A stretch of 25,915 bases of DNA from Pseudomonadota bacterium (GCA_021795795.1 JAJYPA010000060.1:1-25915); one strand, 5' to 3'. Positions 11,864-24,309 are shown, counted from the stretch's first letter. Made by a program: numbers and translations. The notes: generated by a model from the sequence alone, not told the origin.

Positions 11864-13008
11864 AGCATCACCCCCAACTCGCGCGCGGCCTCATAGAAAG
11901 TAGATGTCTTGCGCACGCCCAGCATGCGGAAGGCATCCTGAAACAGGGTCTGGCCTTCCAGAGTGCTGGACAGCACTGCGCGGGCAAAGCGCTTGCCGGT
12001 GCGCGCACCCAAGGTGCGGTAGAAATCGCCGCCGCTGCCGCCCCGGTCGAGCCTGCGAATACGCGCCAGTTCTTCCCGGTAGCTCTGCCAAAGGGTGGCC
12101 TGATCGATAAACCCCGCATCGAACAGGCGCCGCAAGGCCACCAGCGTGCTGACCTTGTAGGTGCGCGCCAGTCGCTGAATCTCGTCCGCGATCGGCACGC
12201 CACCCTGATAGTCCTGCTGCAATAGGGTCAGCGGCATCAGGAACTCCGCCGCCACGGCATTGCACCAGCGCTCCACGCCCGGCTCGGCAAGCTGGCCCAC
12301 CTCGGGGTCGGAAATGCCGCTCTCGCCCAGCCACAGGTGCGCCAGTTCATGGGCCAGAGTAAACATTTGCGCTGCCTTGCTGTCGGCGCCATTGATGAAG
12401 ACTAGCGGCGCCAGTTCATCCGCCAACGCGAAGCCGCGAAACTCCTCTACGGCCAGCTTACGGTGGCTGTTGCTGCCGACCACGCCGCTGGCCATCACCA
12501 ACACACCCGCATCCTCTGCCTTGGCGATCAACTGACGCAGGGCATCGGTCCAGGTGGGCAGTTGCTGACGCTCGGCAATACTGAGTGCAAGCCTTTGCCG
12601 CATCGCCTCGGCCACGCGCCCGGGTGCGTCCTGCAGGGTGGCGCTGCCGGCAAAGTCCAGCGCAGGCAGCGCGTGCACACGGGCATGGTCGCGAAACCAG
12701 TCCTGCCGCTGCTGACACAGATAGATCGTGTCGAGCAGATTCGGGCTGAGGCGGGTCACTTCGCGATCGGCCAGCGTGCGGAAATCGGGAATCGGCAGCG
12801 GCTCATCCGGCGGCGCAGGCAAAAACAAATAACCGACCGCCACATGCACGCTGCGGGCGAAATCCTCCAGTTGCCGCAAGGTGGGCTGCAATCCTCCGTC
12901 TTCCCATTCCGCGAGCTTGGGGAAACGCCCCGCCAGCGCGAGCGTATCCAGCCCGGCGCGTTCGCGCGCCCAGGTCAGAAGCTCGGGGTTGACGGGGATG
13001 CAAGTCAT
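11860..13008 (-). CDS. HTH plus ImmA/IrrE-family metallopeptidase, probable antitoxin/regulator
   Basis: A 382-residue protein. Residues about 1-60 form an XRE-like helix-turn-helix region (LTWARERAGLDTLALAGRF, then the WEDGG..PTLRQLEDFA recognition-type segment). Residues about 150-300 form a zinc peptidase domain with the HELAH motif at 220-224 inside MFTLAHELAHLWLG, and a downstream CNAVAAEFLMP helix typical of ImmA/IrrE proteins. The ATG overlaps the GajB-like stop as ATGA. Proteins of this layout regulate neighbouring genes or act as antitoxins, sometimes by cleaving a repressor. Here the direct coupling to a PIN protein makes an antitoxin role likely. It could also sense damage and control the whole operon. 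Catalytic residues are present. Confidence 0.85.
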   Translation of the reverse strand: MTCIPVNPELLTWARERAGLDTLALAGRFPKLAEWEDGGLQPTLRQLEDFARSVHVAVGYLFLPAPPDEPLPIPDFRTLADREVTRLSPNLLDTIYLCQQRQDWFRDHARVHALPALDFAGSATLQDAPGRVAEAMRQRLALSIAERQQLPTWTDALRQLIAKAEDAGVLVMASGVVGSNSHRKLAVEEFRGFALADELAPLVFINGADSKAAQMFTLAHELAHLWLGESGISDPEVGQLAEPGVERWCNAVAAEFLMPLTLLQQDYQGGVPIADEIQRLARTYKVSTLVALRRLFDAGFIDQATLWQSYREELARIRRLDRGGSGGDFYRTLGARTGKRFARAVLSSTLEGQTLFQDAFRMLGVRKTSTFYEAARELGVML

Positions 13009-14903
13009 TGCGGTGTTTCCTCCCTACTTTTTGTCAAGTCACAGATGATCTCATCCTCACTAAACCAGCGTTGATCCAGCGCGTGGCGCTTAACTTTATC
13101 CGACTCTTTGGTATAGGCGAGAATAGCCAGGCTTTTTTCTGCTCGACTACAGGTTACGTAGAACAATCGCCGCGTTCTATCAATACTCGTTTCTTTTCCC
13201 TCAGCGACATTTCTTCTGTCAGTGCCTGAAGGATCTTTGGCGCCGAATAACTTGTCGTAGCTAAATAGGAAACCTCGCGCTTCTTCATCATCCAGGATAA
13301 CCATCACCCGTGGAAACTCCAACCCCTTAATGCCTTGGTGCGTGCTGAAGCGGGACAGATCTGATATGTAGCGGACATATTCTTCAAACTGACTAAATCG
13401 ACATTGCAATGCTTTGTCCCAGGCATCAATCAGCGGATTGGAATCATCTTCACTCTCTGCAGTCTCAAAGTTCGTACCCTGCCTTGCCGCAATTGGCACA
13501 AGGCTTTCAGGTGCCAGAAATAATCCGCTGCTATAGACCTCTTTGAGAATATCGATCAACTTAGGGTCAGAGCCACCATTCCATAACTCGCATAGTGAAC
13601 TAACGGCCTGTTTTGCTTTGGCAATCTGATCTTTTGGCTGTTCGCTGGTTTTTACAAGCTCCTTTGTTAGGATGGGCGAATGTTTATGAACAATTCTGGA
13701 TACTGAGAATTGGTCATCTGCCTCGCTACTTTTTATCAGTGGAAGAACCTTATCGGCAAATAAAGAGATCGCGGCAAGTGACCCGTCAAGCAACCCGGTC
13801 TTCAACTTGTCGACACTGTAAAGCGGATCAAAAAAATCAGCGAATCCGCCGCGCAATGCGGCCATATGATGTTCCAAAGTCAATGTCTTATTGCCTGCTT
13901 TCGGGTCGGCCCAAGGTTCATCGCCGGTAATCTCCGCCATTTTCTGACAAACAGCGGTTTCAAAAGCAGCTTTGTCTACTCCTGTATTCGTGTCTGCGAT
14001 AAACAACCTAACAAAACCGTCCTCGTCAGACTTGAAAGCATCCTGTGCTTGCTCATCGACATCTGCCCTGATCCTGTTGATCAATGTGACTACCCGGGGC
14101 GGGCATCTGTGGTTAGTGGTTTTGGCGGGTTTTGCCCAGCTATCAGGAATACGTTGCCCAAGATCGTTCTTGCCATCTGTGTAGATCCGTTGCATGGTGT
14201 CGCCAAAAAGTCCGAGCGAGAAAGTCGCAGAATGCTGCTCCTGCACCTTTAAGAAAGCCTCCATCAACTCCTTTTTGGTATCCTGGCTTTCATCAATCAA
14301 TAGAATAGGGAATTTGCGAATCATAATTGCTTGCATAAGCGGGCGTTGCGCTAAAAGCTCTGCACTCAGGTTAATGACCTCTGCATGGTTCAATGAGTCT
14401 CTGCTTGCGTTATCGCCGTTTGGGTTGTAGCTGAATCTGCTGATTTGATCGAGTGATTCTAGCCGCCGCCTTTTCGCTTCAATTTGTCGCGGTCTGTCTT
14501 CTGCGGCTTTGGTTCCCGCACGCCCTTTGCGTTGAGCCTCCTCTAGCTCTTGAATCTCACTCTGCAAACTGGTTCTTAGCCATTCCCTGATGTCATGCTG
14601 ATGCGGTTTGATCAAATCCCATGAAAAACTGTGGATGGTCGACACTTCAAACGCCTGATCAAAATCCAGGCGGCGCTTGATTTCGTCGCAGGCGGCATTG
14701 GTATAGGTAATGATGGCAATCTTCTGTCCATTTATTCGTAAACGATGAATGTTGTTTTGACGGAAGCGCCGCAACACTTCAACAAGTGATCGTGTCTTAC
14801 CAGAGCCCGCGCCAGCAAAAAGGAAAAAACTTCTTGGTGCATCCAGATCAAGACAGCTATAAATTTCATCATCAACTGAATGGGCAGCATTTGTTTCCGT
14901 CAT
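13005..14903 (-). CDS. gajB: GajB-like UvrD/PcrA-type helicase (Gabija-like)
   Basis: A 632-residue superfamily 1A helicase. Motifs: Walker A AGAGSGKT (30-37), ITYTNAA motif Ia (65-71), Walker B LLIDESQDT (201-209), a late KGLEFPRVMVILDDE motif, and RRLFYVTCSRAEK as motif VI. It directly follows an OLD-family nuclease (ATGA overlap), the arrangement that defines Gabija (GajA-GajB) and, more broadly, Class 2 OLD/UvrD pairs. Known GajB is shorter (roughly 490 residues), so this is an enlarged variant. The insert around 110-160 is charged and coiled-coil-like. The helicase is expected to activate, or hand DNA ends to, the OLD nuclease. Base composition is AT-richer than hsdM/hsdR. The symbol is given for the pair and is less certain than the helicase call. 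Confidence 0.8.
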   Translation of the reverse strand: MTETNAAHSVDDEIYSCLDLDAPRSFFLFAGAGSGKTRSLVEVLRRFRQNNIHRLRINGQKIAIITYTNAACDEIKRRLDFDQAFEVSTIHSFSWDLIKPHQHDIREWLRTSLQSEIQELEEAQRKGRAGTKAAEDRPRQIEAKRRRLESLDQISRFSYNPNGDNASRDSLNHAEVINLSAELLAQRPLMQAIMIRKFPILLIDESQDTKKELMEAFLKVQEQHSATFSLGLFGDTMQRIYTDGKNDLGQRIPDSWAKPAKTTNHRCPPRVVTLINRIRADVDEQAQDAFKSDEDGFVRLFIADTNTGVDKAAFETAVCQKMAEITGDEPWADPKAGNKTLTLEHHMAALRGGFADFFDPLYSVDKLKTGLLDGSLAAISLFADKVLPLIKSSEADDQFSVSRIVHKHSPILTKELVKTSEQPKDQIAKAKQAVSSLCELWNGGSDPKLIDILKEVYSSGLFLAPESLVPIAARQGTNFETAESEDDSNPLIDAWDKALQCRFSQFEEYVRYISDLSRFSTHQGIKGLEFPRVMVILDDEEARGFLFSYDKLFGAKDPSGTDRRNVAEGKETSIDRTRRLFYVTCSRAEKSLAILAYTKESDKVKRHALDQRWFSEDEIICDLTKSREETPQ

Positions 14904-17139
14904 CGTGCCCCCTCCGTAGTCGCTGCTGGCTCAGCAAGCACAACTGCATTTGCAGCCAACTTGGTTTTTAGCCATTCAAGTCCTTCTGCGATGTATTCTG
15001 GTGGTCGCAGATGATTGGGTTCCGTGATATACAGAAGATCCAGCGCCATTTCCGCTTTTTTTCCATTCTCAAGTGCGTCAAACATGGCTTCCAGGGCATC
15101 ATCAAGTGCTTCTTTCTGGACTGCGTCAGCCATTCTCTTTAATAACCCGGTATTGTCTGTCATGACTTTAAAAAGCGTCAGATTGCCCAGCACCAAGGCA
15201 TCTTCAAACGTATAGGGAATCGCCTGCTCGGCATTCCCGTCCTTGTAGGTCACAGTAGTAATGCTTGGGTATGCCGCTTTGATTGTTCCATCTTGGCTTT
15301 GTTTTTGATCTGGTGTGGCATCAAGTAGTTCATCAAGTCCTTCTTTGGCCGGCAACCAGTTTTTTAGCGTGTCGTTGCCTGTTCTATAGTTCTTTCCCTT
15401 GGCAGGCCGTTCCTTTTTATTGGTAGTGGCACCGATGGAATCCAGGTCTGTTATCACTAGCGTCAGCAATCCAAGTGTTTCAAGAAGCGGGCGCAAACGA
15501 TGGGCGTGGCTGCCGCCGATTTCAAGCAAGGAGATATAACTCTTGTCCAGGTCTGGATAATGACTTCGGATAAAGTGGGGTACCAGCAATCGTTCCGCCT
15601 GCCCTTCTACCAAAATGGCCGCATCTGCGAAAAAGAGATCGCAGTGAGTGGTTTTTAGATAGCGTGTCGCGAACTTTGCTGTATCTGTATCTGACCCAAA
15701 GGTAGTCGTCATGTTGACCACGGTGGCGCAAGGGACATCATGCTGGCAGGCAAGCTGTTTTCTGCGGAAATAACGCAGGCTGGTAAAGTCAGTTTCATGA
15801 GCAATATGGCTAGAGTGGGTACTAACGACCATTTGTGTAGAAAACTGAGGTTTGTCTTTTAAGTCAGGATGATTGCGTAAGACGCTGAAAGCCTTCTTGA
15901 TAAAAACCTGCTGAACCTGTGCGTGTAGATGCGCCTCGGGCTCTTCAATCAGCATAAGATGTAGCGGTTCAATCGGTTGGCTGTCACTGCCCCCTTTCTT
16001 GGCTGCTTTGCCGACTCTCATCCATTCGTCACGGAATCGGATAAGGTTAAAGATCATCGAAATAAGATTCTGGTAGCCCAGCCCATTATATTTTTCTGGC
16101 AGGCACAAAGCATCGTGAGCAGGATCATCGCCTCTGGTTACTTTGAACTGTACGGCCGAATCGTGATTTAAACCCTCAAGCGGACTCACTTTGCTCGACA
16201 AGAGAATCTGCGGATCGCTGAAGCCAGGATAGTTAAGCCCCTCCAGCTCATTGATTGCCGAGCTAAAGCTGGTTTTTAGTTTCTTGTCAAAGACTATACG
16301 AGCCTGCTCCATTGCCTCCAGCGCATCAATATCTGTGACATCAGGTAGCTCAGTTGGATTTAAGTGTTTGTCGAAGTATTGTCTAAGCTGCGATGAAAGT
16401 CGTCGATCCGTGTTGATGCCACTTTCGCCCGCATTAGGGTCCGAAAAACCACGCTGAGCATTGATGATGTCAATCTTGAATAGCCCATCAAACGGGTCGC
16501 CATCAAGTGACTCTGATCCCGCTGGCAGTGGTTGTGGTTCTGCTTGCTTCGCTTTTGAGGGGTCAAGCACATAGGCGTTTACTGAAAAATATTTGTGAAG
16601 TTCCTGATCCAAGAAATCGCGCATTGATTTTGGCCATAAAGCCAGTGTGGATCGGGATTCTTTGGCGCCATTATTAGGTCGAGAACTCATTGTGGTTTGA
16701 GCTGTCGTGAAGGCAGCGATAAAGCTTTTATAGAAGTCCTCTGTGTTCTTTGGTTCGAACGCCAACCTTATGCCGAGCAATCCACCATCCCAATCTAGCG
16801 TCGGGAGTATGTCACTGACGTAATGAATTTGCTGTTCTTCTACCTGTAACCAAACATCTATCGATGGCACTAGTGGTTGCCATATCTCTCTAGAAAAATC
16901 AGGATTGCCTTTAGAAGCCCAGTCTACGCCAATCTTGTTTATTGCCGTCCAATTGGACAGTGTGAAATCTGTTGTTGATAACTCCCTTCGTTTTGCTCTT
17001 TTTAGGAACATGATAAACGCATCCATAGCGGAGGTTTTCCCGCTATTGTTCGCGCCTACAAAGATGGTTTTTTCTGCTGCAAGCTCGACACGGCATGATT
17101 TCAGTTTTCGGAAGTTTTGAATGTCGATGTGAGCAATTT

Positions 17140-17143
<4 letters not shown>
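14900..17143 (-). CDS. gajA: GajA-like OLD-family ATPase/TOPRIM nuclease (Gabija-like)
   Basis: About 747 residues with an ABC-type ATPase and a TOPRIM nuclease. Walker A is GANNSGKT (30-37); Walker B is LMLIEEPEAHLH (396-407), with STHSSHIA (441-448) as the switch region. The TOPRIM domain shows LVEGQAE with catalytic Glu513 and the DxD pair Asp566/Asp568 (ITDLDS). This is the architecture of overcoming-lysogenization-defect nucleases, including GajA, which nicks or cuts phage DNA when nucleotide levels fall. It is longer than typical GajA (roughly 580 residues), with extra sequence in the ATPase insert and after TOPRIM. The ATG at 17143 is preferred because it gives the usual MKIxxIxIxNFR start and a 4-nt ATGA overlap with hsdS; an in-frame ATG at 17155 adds four residues. 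Neighbouring gajB-like gene overlaps by 4 nt. Confidence 0.82.
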
Positions 17144-19999
<2,856 letters not shown>

Positions 20000-20051
20000 A
20001 TCTAAATCCTTGTGCGGTTTTTATATATCAATGCCGATGCATCCATGGCTT

Positions 20052-20080
20052 ATCTAAGAACGCCGACTCGGTAGTGTCAA
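20052..20080 (-). promoter_or_regulatory. Predicted sigma70 promoter of the hsd defence operon
   Basis: On the minus strand a perfect -35 (TTGACA, 20080-20075) is followed after 17 nt by TTAGAT (20057-20052), or after 18 nt by TAGATA, as a moderate -10. Transcription would begin about 45 nt upstream of the hsdM start. It lies in the 243-nt gap between the small coiled-coil recombination gene and hsdM, where no credible gene is seen. The -10 is weak, so regulation is plausible. Confidence 0.5.
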
Positions 20081-20154
20081 ATCGAATCCATCCCGAATCG
20101 ATGTGCCATATACAACAACTTGATGTTGAGCCAAACGCCCTAAGAGGCGGTTCA

Positions 20155-20177
20155 TTGTGCACAACGCCATGCACAAC
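20155..20177. repeat. Palindrome TTGTGCACAA with an extra half-site upstream of hsdM
   Basis: A perfect 10-bp palindrome TTGTGCACAA lies at 20155-20164. Its half-site TGCACAAC recurs 12 nt further on (20158-20165 and 20170-20177), about one helical turn apart. The cluster is about 75-100 bp upstream of the predicted -35 of hsdM. It could be a regulator-binding site for the operon. It could also be chance; no regulator is tied to it by sequence. Confidence 0.35.
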
Positions 20178-20242
20178 GGCACCGCTGGGCAAGGCGCCAC
20201 ACCCCAACGCATAGGCATCTCCCCGATCAGCGCCCCCCCCAT

Positions 20243-20725
20243 CTAACTGCATCGTGCCCCTGCCTTCGCCAAATTCGGTGCCACAGACTGATCTCTATTC
20301 ACGCGGGGCAACGGTTGGCTAAGGAATTCTTTGCTCAGCCCGCGCGTATGAGCGTTATACGCCCATGTAACGAACTGCTCCAGCAACCGCTGATTCTCTT
20401 CCTCAAGCCGCTGGTTCTCCGCCTCAAGCCGAGCAATCTTGGCCATAGCCTCGACCACCTGCCGCGAACCGCGCGGGGCATCGGCTTGACCCGACTCGCC
20501 AAGAGTCTTCTTTCTAAGCGCGTACGCAGCCCTGATTCGCTCATGCTTGAACAGAGCCTGCCTCGTGTACTGACTGTGCAGTCTTGTCACGATGGCGTCA
20601 ATAAGCGCTTCCCAAGTGAGCTTGCCGCTCCAGCCATCCAGGATCCTGACGATCTGCTCTATCGCGTCGTCCGTCAGGTTTTTTCCCCTCCTTGCCGCAG
20701 GTTTCCTTTTGATATGGTGAGTCAC
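20243..20725 (-). CDS. Small leucine-zipper protein of the recombinase module (TnpC/DUF6262-like)
   Basis: A 160-residue helical protein. The N-terminal half has basic residues and a helix-turn-helix-like stretch (TWEALIDAIVTRLHSQYTRQ, then ALFKHERIRAAYALRKK). The centre is a regular coiled coil (IARLEAENQRLEEENQRLLE) followed by WAYNAHTRG. This resembles the small third protein (TnpC, DUF6262 type, from memory) of Tn554-like elements, which assists the tyrosine recombinases. The start is re-set to the GTG at 20725: GGAGG lies about 5 nt upstream and the gene then follows the recombinase stop (20727) directly. A longer frame to 20878 lies wholly inside the recombinase and has no such site. 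It is last in the recombinase operon. Confidence 0.75.
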   Translation of the reverse strand: MTHHIKRKPAARRGKNLTDDAIEQIVRILDGWSGKLTWEALIDAIVTRLHSQYTRQALFKHERIRAAYALRKKTLGESGQADAPRGSRQVVEAMAKIARLEAENQRLEEENQRLLEQFVTWAYNAHTRGLSKEFLSQPLPRVNRDQSVAPNLAKAGARCS

Positions 20726-20726
20726 G

Positions 20727-22769
20727 TCATCCTCCAAGCAACGCTTTGATATCATCTGGCAGTTGAAATCGATTATCGCTTGGCCTTGGCAGGCGGCCCC
20801 CAGATGACGGCTCAAGGCGGGAAGGCATCTTCGGGGTTGCCAACTGGGTCGCTGCGCCATTTGGCACGGTTGGGTCATCCATAATGGCGCATAATTGTGA
20901 CAAGCGCTCTACCGTTGCCCGATGGTGATCAAGCCAGCGGTCGCTGCCCCAGTAGCCCTCCCCCGATGCGGCCTCCGCTTTTTCCATCAAACTCTTGGCT
21001 TCGTCGAGCCTCCGACGCAACGTTGCAGTCTTCTCGACGTCCCCTTTGACGCATACCAGATCCTGGCAGTGAATACAGTCCATGTGCAGTTGGCACGGCG
21101 ATGCCGTGTAATCGTGTACACAGTAGCCAAGATCAGTGGTGTGAGCGGTCGGTATAACCAGACGAGCAAACTCGTCCCGGCGAATCAATACCTTTTTAGG
21201 AAGCTCGGCCAGCGGGCCAAACATTTGATCGCCACCTACAGCATCCCGGATTTTTTCGAGCATCTGACCGGAGGTAACATGATCGTAAACCTCATTTTGC
21301 TTCACATCCCGCCGACCCGACCACTTGGCAATATCGAGCTGACTAAGACCCCCTGCTTGCGCAAGCGTGTTCAGGTAATGTCGGAACTGGTGGGTTGTGA
21401 GTACAATGGGGTCGCCGTCTGGTTCGGCAAAACCAAAGTGGGTAAAGATCGACTGAAAGCTATGGGCCGAGCGGCTTCCAAGGCGCGAATTTATCTGGTT
21501 GGTATTGACGGGCTCAATCATGCACCGATACGTGCCGCGCTGCGCCCCAAGCTCGTTTCGCTTTACGACAAAAAGAGCTTCACTAAACTTCAACCCTGTC
21601 GCCTTATCGAGTACAGGGAATCCTCGAGGCAACATTGCAATAACAGCGGCCTCTACATCAGTGAACCGCGCATATATAAGTTTCCCATCACCCTTCTCGG
21701 TCTTTATTCCCTTCTGTTTGCACCAAATCTTTGCTGCAGTTGGATGGCCAAATCCCAAGACATCTTGGACCTCTAAAAGAGACAGCCATTCATGACCCAG
21801 AAGATGCGCGACATCAGGAGCAAGGTAGATTTTATCAGGATTAAGCTCGTACCATTTGGCGATATGCCTAGACTCCTCGGTGACGGCTCTGATCGCCAAT
21901 AGTGCTTCCTCTACAATCGAGGCCATGGATGGGATCAACCACTTAACCATAGGATTAGCACCCTTGGCTGGCCACCAACGCAGGCCATAAGCTTCCTCCT
22001 TACCCTTTCTTGGCTCGCGTACCTCGCACACACTAGGCAGAGTCAGAACTTCCCCAATGCGGTCTGGCGCGCTTAACATAATTGCTGCAGCCGAAGCCGT
22101 AATTACATCCGAAGGGTCGGTGGCCAACCGAAATATTTTTGGAAGAGCGTCGAGTGCCGCCGGGGACGGCATCTTTTTTGCGCGCCGCTCGTCGAATTCC
22201 TTGCCAATGCGAACCGCACTGCTGGGTCGCCTTATTGGGTTTCGCCAATGCACTGGGACAGCAATTAAACGGTTTTCTGCCAAAAAAATAGCCAGCATTT
22301 CAAGTTGCCCACCTACCCGGTAGCCGGCACTTGCACTAAATCGTTCGCTGGCGATCTGTGCAGCACGATTGAGGATGCGAGAATCGACCTGCACCGGATC
22401 GGGAGTCAACCCGTTTTCCGATAAAGCGGCCTCAAGAGCCCGCAGCGCAGCCACTCGATTGTGAATACTCTTGGTTGGACGCATACCGTGCATATACCGA
22501 ACATATGCCTTCGCGAATGAAAGAAAAGGCTCACGCATCATCTCTGGCACCTTGTCATCCACGGTAGCAGCGTTGGAAAATGTGATGCGCTCTCGCTTGT
22601 TTCCGTTCCCCTTGGTTGCCACCGCATCGGTCACATCCCAAACGTTCTGCTGGAATGGGAGATCTGGACCGAACACGGTCAAATTGTTTTGGCACATTTC
22701 AATAAATCCGTGCATATTCTCAGCGGCATTGATATTTGCTTTTGGTATAAACTGAACGATTTCATCCAT
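20727..22769 (-). CDS. Large tyrosine recombinase with C-terminal Cys cluster (third of three)
   Basis: About 680 residues. The C-terminal half holds a complete tyrosine recombinase active site: Arg237 (PDRIGEVL), HQFRH (His460, Arg463, His464), Trp483 (KWSGR) and the nucleophile Tyr495 (VYDHVT). Beyond it lies a Cys/His cluster (Cys550, Cys559, Cys565, Cys568, Cys573 with intervening His) that looks like a zinc-binding knuckle. Then come a charged coiled coil and a Pro/Ser-rich tail. The long N-terminal region (about 1-220) would bind arm or core DNA. The ATG at 22769 is chosen for its AGGAGA site 7-8 nt upstream, with an 8-nt overlap with the preceding recombinase. It plays the role of the large TnpB-like protein of Tn554-type elements, but is not obviously the same family. 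Confidence 0.88.
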   Translation of the reverse strand: MDEIVQFIPKANINAAENMHGFIEMCQNNLTVFGPDLPFQQNVWDVTDAVATKGNGNKRERITFSNAATVDDKVPEMMREPFLSFAKAYVRYMHGMRPTKSIHNRVAALRALEAALSENGLTPDPVQVDSRILNRAAQIASERFSASAGYRVGGQLEMLAIFLAENRLIAVPVHWRNPIRRPSSAVRIGKEFDERRAKKMPSPAALDALPKIFRLATDPSDVITASAAAIMLSAPDRIGEVLTLPSVCEVREPRKGKEEAYGLRWWPAKGANPMVKWLIPSMASIVEEALLAIRAVTEESRHIAKWYELNPDKIYLAPDVAHLLGHEWLSLLEVQDVLGFGHPTAAKIWCKQKGIKTEKGDGKLIYARFTDVEAAVIAMLPRGFPVLDKATGLKFSEALFVVKRNELGAQRGTYRCMIEPVNTNQINSRLGSRSAHSFQSIFTHFGFAEPDGDPIVLTTHQFRHYLNTLAQAGGLSQLDIAKWSGRRDVKQNEVYDHVTSGQMLEKIRDAVGGDQMFGPLAELPKKVLIRRDEFARLVIPTAHTTDLGYCVHDYTASPCQLHMDCIHCQDLVCVKGDVEKTATLRRRLDEAKSLMEKAEAASGEGYWGSDRWLDHHRATVERLSQLCAIMDDPTVPNGAATQLATPKMPSRLEPSSGGRLPRPSDNRFQLPDDIKALLGG

Positions 22770-24309
22770 CGCTCTTCTCCTGACGCCATGCCTCACACAA
22801 TCTCACGACTTCGGCGATCGCGTAGATTGTGCGATCGTTGACCGAGGCAATGCGGAGGTCCGTCTGAGACGCGAGCCGGTCACGCTCACCAATCAAATAG
22901 TCAAGCACTGCCAGATGGGGGCCATCCAACCAAGGCTGAAAGTTCACACAGGTATAGCAGGCAATGGGTGCCAAGAAACCACAGAAACCATGTTTTCCGC
23001 AGTTACCCATAGGTCTCATTGTGGCATCGAATCTCGGGTCACATATTCGGCTAGAGGGATCACCAGCACGCGTCGCCTGGGATTCGTCTTCAATAATGAC
23101 ACCGGCAAATGCCTGTGCCATCGGCGCCAGATGCATAGCGATCGCGCGGTCAATTCGATCCATTATTTCCGGCCTCGCTTCGATATATACCCCAACGTTC
23201 TGAGTATCCGTGTGATCCAACAGCTCGGCAATGATTAGCTCGCCATGACCTTCTATGGCAGCCCTGGTAGCCAAGGTACGGCGAAAGCGTATGGCCGTGA
23301 TATTTAGCGGCTGCCCAGTGCGTTCGGACATTACTTTCAGCTTACGAAAACATTCCCGCGACGTTAGCGCAAGCGCTGGTGCAGTACGATGATACTCAAA
23401 TCCTCTTGGTTCGATATTGGCTCTTTTCCTGGACGGGAACAAGGGCGCATCAGAAGGATCGGCTAAACGTCCCTGAAACACTTCTCGAACTTCACTGGAG
23501 TGATCAACCAGCACCCTACCAATCTGCGGAATAATAATGCGATCTTTAAACTCTGCTCGAGACAACGTGTTGCGTTGCTTTGCGCGGGGTATACGTAACA
23601 TGTATATTGGCGTGCCGTCCATGGCACACTCGAAACTAACGTCACGTACCTTTAATGATGCATACTGGATTGTCCGCTGCCCAAAAAGCATATACAGATA
23701 GGACAGCAAGTATGTCTCCCTATCAATCTGATCATCCGCATAGGCTCTATCCACCGCTGCCTGAATAGATTCCAATTCGATATCGGTGAATGGGCCATAG
23801 AATGGGTCATGCGTCAGCACTGCCTCGCCTTTTTTATTGCCCTGAATACGCAGACTCTGGAGCAATACAGTCGCGTCATGACTTACCCCTGGATAACCAA
23901 GGCTATACCATTTATTCAAGAGCCCGGAGAGGTTGCCAAGATACCAACGCGTGGCATCGGTAAGCGTGGTTCTATAGTTTATAAGGTCTGCACTGGTTAT
24001 TTCCGTCAACCGTCTAGTCCGGTTTGCGCATATCACCCTTAGGAGATGCCCCAACCGTTCAAACATATTCTTTACGTGGTGCGGTGACATGTTCTCGGCA
24101 TACCAGAGTAAAGCAAGCTTGGCAGACAGAAGGAACGAATCTGTAGCATACCAGGTGGCAAAGTTAAGGCTTACTGTGATTGACACGTCACGATATACCC
24201 ACCTTTCCGATCGTGGATCGAACTCAACGCCGGAACGGGTGTGCGCCTGCGCGGGCAATTCGTGAATGGAGTCTCTATAGGATGGGGGCATCTCGGAATT
24301 ATTCATCAT
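22762..24309 (-). CDS. Tyrosine recombinase with atypical box II and Cys-rich tail (second of three)
   Basis: A 515-residue recombinase. Arg212 (MLFGQRTIQ) is box I. The box II motif reads IRFRRT at 340-345, so the usual first His of HxxRH is Ile and the second is Arg, while Arg343 is kept. His366 (LLDHTD) and Tyr375 (VGVYIEA) complete the site. The C-terminus has a zinc-finger-like cluster: Cys423, Cys437, His440, Cys443, Cys451, Cys454 and His465 (within CGKHGFCGF and CYTC). Missing box II His residues are tolerated in some recombinases but would lower activity, so this subunit may be partly structural. It overlaps the first recombinase by 11 nt and the third by 8 nt, so the three are co-translated. 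A second ATG (24306) is an equally possible start. Confidence 0.85.
   Translation of the reverse strand: MMNNSEMPPSYRDSIHELPAQAHTRSGVEFDPRSERWVYRDVSITVSLNFATWYATDSFLLSAKLALLWYAENMSPHHVKNMFERLGHLLRVICANRTRRLTEITSADLINYRTTLTDATRWYLGNLSGLLNKWYSLGYPGVSHDATVLLQSLRIQGNKKGEAVLTHDPFYGPFTDIELESIQAAVDRAYADDQIDRETYLLSYLYMLFGQRTIQYASLKVRDVSFECAMDGTPIYMLRIPRAKQRNTLSRAEFKDRIIIPQIGRVLVDHSSEVREVFQGRLADPSDAPLFPSRKRANIEPRGFEYHRTAPALALTSRECFRKLKVMSERTGQPLNITAIRFRRTLATRAAIEGHGELIIAELLDHTDTQNVGVYIEARPEIMDRIDRAIAMHLAPMAQAFAGVIIEDESQATRAGDPSSRICDPRFDATMRPMGNCGKHGFCGFLAPIACYTCVNFQPWLDGPHLAVLDYLIGERDRLASQTDLRIASVNDRTIYAIAEVVRLCEAWRQEKSDG

Noticed and set aside
20028..20252. Small minus-strand frames in the gap before hsdM
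   Set aside because: No good ribosome site and no recognisable sequence, and they overlap the predicted promoter of hsdM.
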